Source of the DNA: Betaproteobacteria bacterium
GTDB lineage: Bacteria; Pseudomonadota; Gammaproteobacteria; Burkholderiales; SG8-39
Assembly: GCA_947466535.1 (NCBI GenBank)
Contig: CANIEV010000005.1
Span: 1 to 54,626, forward strand
DNA length: 54,626 nucleotides
Direction: 5' to 3'
A program made the position numbers and the translations under genes. Numbering within the stretch: position 1 is the stretch's first letter; every line of letters starts with the position of its first letter. Below the pieces are notes generated by a model that saw only the letters and a program-made list of their open reading frames with translations, was not told the DNA's origin and made no database searches. Of this stretch, positions 49,752 to 54,626 are shown one piece after another.

Positions 49752-52526
49752 TTGAAGAAAATCGCGCTGATCCTCGTCGGATTGTTACTGCCGTGTTCCG
49801 TCGCTCTGTCCGCGGGTCTGGGACGGCTTAGCGTCCAGTCTGCCCTTGGACAGCCCCTGCGCGCCGAGATCGAGATCGTTTCCCTTCAGTCCGGGGAAGC
49901 CGAAACCCTGGGTGCCGCGCTTGCCTCAGCCGGTGCCTTTCGCCAGGCCAACATTGACCTGAACACCGCGCTGTTCGCTATCCGTTTTGCCGTCGAGCGT
50001 CGTCCGTCCGGGCAGTTCGTGGTGAGCCTCACATCCGGCCAACCGATCAACGAGCCGTTCATCGACATGCTCGTGGAATTGTCCTGGTCCGGCGGGCGCC
50101 TTACCCGCGAATACACCTTCCTGCTGGATCCGCCCGAATACAAGGGTGCAGCGACGGCAGCCGTCGTGCAGCCGATTGCCCCGCCCGTGGTCGCAAGTCC
50201 GCCCGTCGAGCCTGCTCGTCCGGCGGCCCCCCCCGTTCCTGCGCAAGCCCCCGCACCCGCGGTCGCCGCGCCTGCCGCTGCACCGGCACCAGCCCCGGCG
50301 GCACCCGCTGCACGCAAGCCCGCGGCGAAGCCCGCAGCAGGTACGTATGAGGTGAAGCGCGGCGACACCCTTGCCAAGATCGCCCAGCAGACCAAGCCGG
50401 CCGATGTTTCATTGCAGCAGATGCTGGTGTCACTGTACCGGGCCAACGAGGATGCGTTTATCGGCAGCAACATGAACCGCCTGCGTGCCGGCCGCATCCT
50501 GAATGTGCCCGACAAGGATGCAGTGGCGGGCATCAGCAACGACGAAGCGCGCGGGATCGTCAATGCGCAGAGCAGCGACTACGCCGCGTTCCGGCGCGGC
50601 ATGGGCGAGGCGGTTGCCAGTGCGCCTGCGCGTGCGGACGCGGGTCGCCAGTCTTCGGGGCGCATTACTCCTCCGGCCGAGCCGAAGGCCGCGCCGCGCG
50701 AAGCAGCCAAGGACCAGTTGCGCCTGTCCCGTCCGGACGACGCAAAAAAAGGCGGGCGTGCTGCCGCGGTTGCCAACGGCGACGATATCGCGGCGAAGGA
50801 TCAGGCACTGAAGGATGCGCGCGAGCGGATCGCCCTGCTCGAGAAGAACCTAGAGGACATGAAGCGCCTCGCGCAGTTGAAGAGCGTGGCGGGTGCGCAG
50901 ATTCAGGAAACTGCGAAAGCCGCGCCCGCAAAGGCGGCCGAGCCGGCCAAGGCGGCTCTGGAACCCGCGAAAGCCGCAGCCCCGAAGGCACCGGAACCTG
51001 CCAAGGCACCCGAGGCAGCCAAGGCTGCCGAAGTTCCTGCGGTTGCTCCGGTGGCGCCCGATGTTGCAAAAGCGGCCCCGCCCGCCGAGGCCCCCCAAGC
51101 GGCCGCTTCGAAGGCGCCCGCCAAGGCGGCTCCGCCGCCTCCGCCACCGACCTTGATGGAAGAACTGCTCGACAGCGATTTCGCGTTGCCGGGCGCGGGC
51201 GGCCTGCTGGTGCTGCTGATCGGTTATGCGGCCTACAAGTGGAGGCGCAAGAAGCAACTGGCGCAATCCGAAAGCAGCGTGACGGGACCGGAGCCGGTGC
51301 TGGCGAGTTCCATCGTCGGTGACGCAGGCAGCCGCAGTGTAGACACGGGTGCGGAGGATGCATCCTCGTTCCAGTCCGACTTCAGCCAGGGCGGCGTGGG
51401 CAAGATCGACTCCGAGGAAATCGACCCGGTGGCGGAGGCCGATGTCTATATGGCGTATGGCCGTGACGCTCAGGCGGAGGAGATCCTCAAGGAAGCGCTT
51501 GGCAAGGATCCGAGCCGCAATGCGATCCGCGTGAAACTCCTGGATATCTATTCCAACCGCAAGGATGCGACTGCATTCGAAGCCACCGCACGCGAATTGC
51601 ACGACGCCACCGGTGGTTCGGGCGATGACTGGGCGCGTGCCCAGGCGCTCGGCGCTGCGCTCGATCCCGCGAACCCGCTCTATGGCGGCGCGATGCCGAG
51701 TTCGGGCATGCTCGATACGCAGGTGATTCAGGCGCCGAACATGGCGGCGGATACGCCCGATACGACTGTCGTTCCCGGTGCGGCCGGCGGCGAGACCTCG
51801 GCGGCGGCGGAGGAAGACACGGCGCCGCCTGCGCTTGATTTCGATCTCGACCTTGGCGATGCACCGGCCGAGGCAGCCGCGCAGCCGGACATCAATCTCA
51901 ATGAAGTGTCGGCGAGTGCCGATCCGCTTGCCGATACGTCGAGCGGCCTGGACTTCGATCTGGATGCGGGCACGGGTGAAACTGCACCTGCCGAGGCGAC
52001 CGCGCCGGACTTCAGCCTGGACGGCACGCTGATCATCGACCCGGCGGCTGCTCCTGCGATGCCGGAACCCGCGCCCCCTGTCGCCGCTGCGGACGACGGC
52101 GGCATGTCGATCGATTTCGATCTGGGCATGGACACGCCGGCCGCCGAAGCGCCCGCGGCGCCGGAACCGGTTGCCGAAGCGCCTGCGGACGACGGCAACA
52201 TGATGGATTTCAAGCTGGATCTGGACTTGCCCGATGGTGAAGGGGTTGCGGACTCGGAGCCTGCCAAACCGGCTCCGCTTACCGAGGTGAAGCCGGCAGA
52301 CATCGATCTTTCCGCGCTGAGTCTCGATCTTGGCGCCAGCGACGCGGGTGCGCCTCTCGAGATGGACGCGAAGTGGCAGGAAGTCGCGACCAAGCTCGAT
52401 CTCGCCAAGGCCTACGAGGATATGGGCGACAAGAACGGTGCTCGCGAACTGCTGAACGAAGTGGTCGCGGAAGGCGACGCGGCGCAGCAGGCGCAGGCGA
52501 AGTCCATGCTCGAGGCGCTCGGGTAA
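49752..52526 (+). CDS. fimV: FimV/HubP-family polar protein
   Basis: About 924 residues. I favour the TTG at 49752 (LKKIALILVGLLLP as signal start), preceded by GGGAGAA; a GTG at 49737 is also possible. Then GLGRLSVQSALGQPLRAEIE (family N-domain), a Pro/Ala-rich linker, a LysM domain (GTYEVKRGDTLAKIAQQ), an Ala/Lys/Pro-rich stretch, one membrane span (GGLLVLLIGYAAYKW, near residue 485), an acidic repetitive cytoplasmic part with FDLDLG-type motifs and a C-terminal TPR-like FimV domain (KLDLAKAYEDMGDKNGAREL). FimV binds peptidoglycan and organises polar type IV pili. A terminator follows. Confidence 0.95.
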   Translation: MKKIALILVGLLLPCSVALSAGLGRLSVQSALGQPLRAEIEIVSLQSGEAETLGAALASAGAFRQANIDLNTALFAIRFAVERRPSGQFVVSLTSGQPINEPFIDMLVELSWSGGRLTREYTFLLDPPEYKGAATAAVVQPIAPPVVASPPVEPARPAAPPVPAQAPAPAVAAPAAAPAPAPAAPAARKPAAKPAAGTYEVKRGDTLAKIAQQTKPADVSLQQMLVSLYRANEDAFIGSNMNRLRAGRILNVPDKDAVAGISNDEARGIVNAQSSDYAAFRRGMGEAVASAPARADAGRQSSGRITPPAEPKAAPREAAKDQLRLSRPDDAKKGGRAAAVANGDDIAAKDQALKDARERIALLEKNLEDMKRLAQLKSVAGAQIQETAKAAPAKAAEPAKAALEPAKAAAPKAPEPAKAPEAAKAAEVPAVAPVAPDVAKAAPPAEAPQAAASKAPAKAAPPPPPPTLMEELLDSDFALPGAGGLLVLLIGYAAYKWRRKKQLAQSESSVTGPEPVLASSIVGDAGSRSVDTGAEDASSFQSDFSQGGVGKIDSEEIDPVAEADVYMAYGRDAQAEEILKEALGKDPSRNAIRVKLLDIYSNRKDATAFEATARELHDATGGSGDDWARAQALGAALDPANPLYGGAMPSSGMLDTQVIQAPNMAADTPDTTVVPGAAGGETSAAAEEDTAPPALDFDLDLGDAPAEAAAQPDINLNEVSASADPLADTSSGLDFDLDAGTGETAPAEATAPDFSLDGTLIIDPAAAPAMPEPAPPVAAADDGGMSIDFDLGMDTPAAEAPAAPEPVAEAPADDGNMMDFKLDLDLPDGEGVADSEPAKPAPLTEVKPADIDLSALSLDLGASDAGAPLEMDAKWQEVATKLDLAKAYEDMGDKNGARELLNEVVAEGDAAQQAQAKSMLEALG

Positions 52527-52571
52527 GGGGCGGGCTGAAACCCGGCCTCGCCACCATGTCGATCCGGTTGA

Positions 52572-52601
52572 AAATCGGCGCCTCGGGCGCCGATTTCTTT
52601 T
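52572..52601 (+). terminator. Rho-independent terminator after fimV
   Basis: AAATCGGCGCC pairs perfectly with GGCGCCGATTT around a TCG loop (52572-52596), followed by CTTTT. It lies 46 bp after the fimV stop and ends 20 bp before the truA TTG. Confidence 0.92.
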
Positions 52602-52620
52602 GTGCGCACGGAGTGCTTCT

Positions 52621-53424
52621 TTGAGCGAAGTCGCGCGCCGGATAGCTCTCGGGCTTGCCTACGATGGCAGCGGCTTTGCCGGGTGGCAGTCGCAGGCCTC
52701 GGGTGACACTCTTCAGGATGCGCTCGAGCGTGCGCTGGCGGCGATCGCGGGCATCGAGATTCGAGTGGTTGCCGCGGGGCGGACCGATGCCGGGGTACAC
52801 GCGGCGGCCCAGGTGGTGCATTTCGACACCGGAGTCGCTCGTCCGGAGTCGGCCTGGGTGCGGGGCGTGAATTCTCACCTGCCGTCGCAGATCGCGGTGC
52901 AGTGGGTGACGACGGTGGACGCGGGATTCCATGCGCGATTCTCGGCGACCGCGCGCTGCTATCGTTACGTACTGATGAATCATCCGGTCAGACCTGCGCT
53001 GGTCTCGCGGCATGCCGGCTGGTTTCACCGCGCACTCGACGTTGCTGCGATGCGCGATGCGGGGGCGCTACTTGTCGGCCAACACGACTACTCGTCGTTT
53101 CGATCCTCGGAATGCCAGGCAAAGAGCCCCGTGCGCACGATCGAGCGGCTCGATATCGCGCAGCGAGGGCCGTGGATTTTCATCGACATCACCGCGAACG
53201 CGTTTCTGCATCACATGGTGCGCAACATCGTCGGTTCGCTGATCCATATCGGCAAAGGCGCCGAATCCGTGGCATGGATGGGCGATCTGCTCGCGCAGCG
53301 CGATCGCAGGCGTGCGCCGCCGACGATGAGTGCCGCCGGTCTTTATCTCACCGGGGTACGCTATCCCCAGACATGGCAGTTGCCGGCGTTCGCACCGGCC
53401 TCGCCCTGTCTGTTCATGGAGTAG
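52621..53424 (+). CDS. truA: tRNA pseudouridine(38-40) synthase
   Basis: The start is placed at TTG 52621 (MSEVARRIALGLAYDGSGFA), with GGAG seven bases upstream; a GTG at 52600 lies in the T-tract of the fimV terminator and is unlikely. 267 residues. The catalytic Asp is Asp56 in GRTDAGVHA; also ATARCYRYVLMN and HHMVRNIVGSLIHIG as in TruA. It modifies U38-U40 in the anticodon stem. Four bases separate it from trpF, so the two are co-transcribed. Confidence 0.96.
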   Translation: MSEVARRIALGLAYDGSGFAGWQSQASGDTLQDALERALAAIAGIEIRVVAAGRTDAGVHAAAQVVHFDTGVARPESAWVRGVNSHLPSQIAVQWVTTVDAGFHARFSATARCYRYVLMNHPVRPALVSRHAGWFHRALDVAAMRDAGALLVGQHDYSSFRSSECQAKSPVRTIERLDIAQRGPWIFIDITANAFLHHMVRNIVGSLIHIGKGAESVAWMGDLLAQRDRRRAPPTMSAAGLYLTGVRYPQTWQLPAFAPASPCLFME

Positions 53425-53428
53425 ATGA

Positions 53429-54058
53429 ATGCGCCCATCGCGCACACGAATCAAGGTCTGCGGGATCACCCGACTCGAGGACGGCCTCGCCGCGGCGCAG
53501 GGCGCCGATGCGATTGGTTTCATTTTCTGGCCGAAGAGCGAACGTTTCGTGACGCCCGATACCATGGCGTCGATCGCCCGGCGCATGCCGGCGTTCGTCG
53601 ATGCGGTGGCGGTGTTCGTGAATCCCTCGGTGACTGAGGTCGAGGTCGTGCTGCGTGCATGGCCCGCGTCGACGCTGCAGTTTCACGGCGAGGAAACGCC
53701 CGGGTTTTGCGCGCAGTTCGACCGTCCCTGGATCAAGGCGGTGAGGGCGAAGCCGGGCGTGGATTTGCTAGAATGCCTGCTTCCATACCAAGAGGCATCG
53801 GGATGGATGATCGATGCGTTTCATGATCAGATCTACGGAGGTACCGGTCGCTCTTTCGACTGGAAGCTCGTGCCCCGCGATCTGCCCCGTCCATGGATGC
53901 TTTCCGGCGGATTGACGGTGGACAATGTCGTCGATGCAGTGCGGACGATGCATCCCTGGGGAGTCGATGTCTCCAGCGGTGTCGAAGTGGCCAAAGGGAT
54001 CAAGGACCCCGCGAAGATCGCGGCATTCATTGAAGGAGTTCGCCTTGCAGATGTATGA
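53429..54058 (+). CDS. trpF: Phosphoribosylanthranilate isomerase
   Basis: 209 residues. TrpF motifs: [20 protein letters not shown] with catalytic Cys11, [38 protein letters not shown] with the catalytic Asp, and [13 protein letters not shown] lies seven bases before the ATG. It converts phosphoribosylanthranilate in tryptophan synthesis and overlaps trpB by eight bases, which suggests translational coupling. Confidence 0.97.
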   Translation: MRPSRTRIKVCGITRLEDGLAAAQGADAIGFIFWPKSERFVTPDTMASIARRMPAFVDAVAVFVNPSVTEVEVVLRAWPASTLQFHGEETPGFCAQFDRPWIKAVRAKPGVDLLECLLPYQEASGWMIDAFHDQIYGGTGRSFDWKLVPRDLPRPWMLSGGLTVDNVVDAVRTMHPWGVDVSSGVEVAKGIKDPAKIAAFIEGVRLADV

Positions 54059-54626
54059 CCTACCCGATGCCCGCGGGCATTTCGGGCCGTACGGGGGCGT
54101 TTTCGTCTCCGAAACCCTGGTGCACGCGCTCGATGAACTCAAGGCGGTGTATTCCGAGTGTCGCGCCGATGCCGCGTTCATGGCGGAGTTCGAACACGAT
54201 CTGAAACACTATGTGGGACGCCCCAGCCCGGTCTATCACGCGGAGCGCCTTTCGAAGAAACTCGGAGGTGCTCAGATACTGCTCAAGCGCGAGGACCTGA
54301 ACCACACCGGCGCGCACAAGATCAACAACACCGTAGGCCAGGCACTGGTTGCGCGGCGCATGGGCAAGCCGAGGGTGATCGCCGAAACCGGCGCGGGCCA
54401 GCACGGCGTGGCCAGCGCAACCGTGGCGGCGCGCTACGGCATGGAGTGCGTGGTGTACATGGGCTCCGAGGACATCAAGCGCCAGGCGCAGAACGTCTAC
54501 CGGATGAAACTGCTCGGGGCGACCGTGGTGCCGGTCGAGTCGGGTTCAAAGACGCTCAAGGATGCGCTCAACGAGGCAATGCGCGACTGGGTGAGCAATG
54601 TCGACAACACCTTCTACATCATCGGC
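54051..54626 (+). CDS. trpB: Tryptophan synthase beta chain, partial at window end
   Basis: Only the first 192 residues are present; the frame continues past the window. Start [20 protein letters not shown], then the PLP lysine Lys90 in HTGAHKINN and [12 protein letters not shown]. It makes tryptophan from indole and serine, with TrpA expected next. The ATG at 54051 overlaps the trpF stop, and AAGGAG lies 12 bases upstream. Confidence 0.97.
   Translation, partial: MYDLPDARGHFGPYGGVFVSETLVHALDELKAVYSECRADAAFMAEFEHDLKHYVGRPSPVYHAERLSKKLGGAQILLKREDLNHTGAHKINNTVGQALVARRMGKPRVIAETGAGQHGVASATVAARYGMECVVYMGSEDIKRQAQNVYRMKLLGATVVPVESGSKTLKDALNEAMRDWVSNVDNTFYIIG

Noticed and set aside
1-54626. tRNA, rRNA, integrase and complete insertion sequences
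   Set aside because: I looked for cloverleaf-like sequences, integrase motifs and transposase frames and saw none that I could support; only the 84-bp repeat pair may be a transposon remnant.

Overview
The window is a GC-rich bacterial chromosome segment (about two-thirds G+C by eye) that I place in the Betaproteobacteria, most likely Burkholderiales. Two things support this. The right end has the order leuC - entericidin-like lipoprotein - leuD - leuB - asd - fimV - truA - trpF - trpB, which is typical of that class. The left half carries three Bug/TctC-type periplasmic receptors, a family greatly expanded in Alcaligenaceae and related groups. Gene names rest on motifs and family resemblance read from the translations; no database search was possible.

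Layout. (1) 1-12.2 kb, mostly minus strand: a carboxymuconolactone-decarboxylase-like protein (cut by the window edge), a probable operon Bug receptor - ACMSD-type amidohydrolase - methylenetetrahydrofolate reductase - Bug receptor, a cupin, a hairpin-rich repeat array, a luciferase-like monooxygenase, a quinone oxidoreductase, an SrkA-like kinase, an orphan MlaF-like ATPase, a third Bug receptor and a Rieske oxygenase. (2) 12.4-25.2 kb, plus strand: a compact catabolic block with a second Rieske oxygenase, LigA-like and LigB-like ring-cleavage proteins, an NMT1-like binding protein, an atypical SDR, a MarR regulator, a complete branched-chain-type ABC importer (five genes), a gamma-glutamyltransferase without signal peptide, a RidA-family deaminase, a dienelactone hydrolase and an SDR. 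(3) 25.2-38.3 kb, mixed accessory genes: TfoX-like protein, toxin-antitoxin pair with an operator-like palindrome, a frameshifted GyrI-like remnant, two more luciferase-like enzymes, GST, alpha/beta hydrolase, a second amidohydrolase, a DODA-type dioxygenase, a glycosyltransferase, a radical SAM protein, a CBS protein and an AT-rich patch. (4) 38.4-54.6 kb, mainly housekeeping: aroC, a very long MFS/spermidine-synthase-like fusion, an MFS transporter, an M48 lipoprotein protease, then the leu-asd-fimV-truA-trp run, ending inside trpB.

Together the left and middle parts look like uptake and breakdown of aromatic or aryl-amine compounds: Bug and Liv-type receptors bring in substrate, Rieske enzymes hydroxylate or demethylate, Lig-type and DODA-type dioxygenases open rings, and amidohydrolase, hydrolases, dehydrogenases and the RidA protein process the products. 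The actual substrates cannot be read from sequence.

The most unusual signal is non-coding. A roughly 95-106 bp element with two consecutive hairpins occurs three times (13829, 27553, 38371), each time on the same strand as, and just upstream of, a gene (ligB-like, luciferase-like, aroC). Its second stem keeps its pairing although the sequence changes between copies. Other non-coding signals are perfect palindromes upstream of catabolic genes, an 84-bp ungapped repeat pair (551 and 25188) that looks like a decayed coding fragment, and an intrinsic terminator inside the leu operon.
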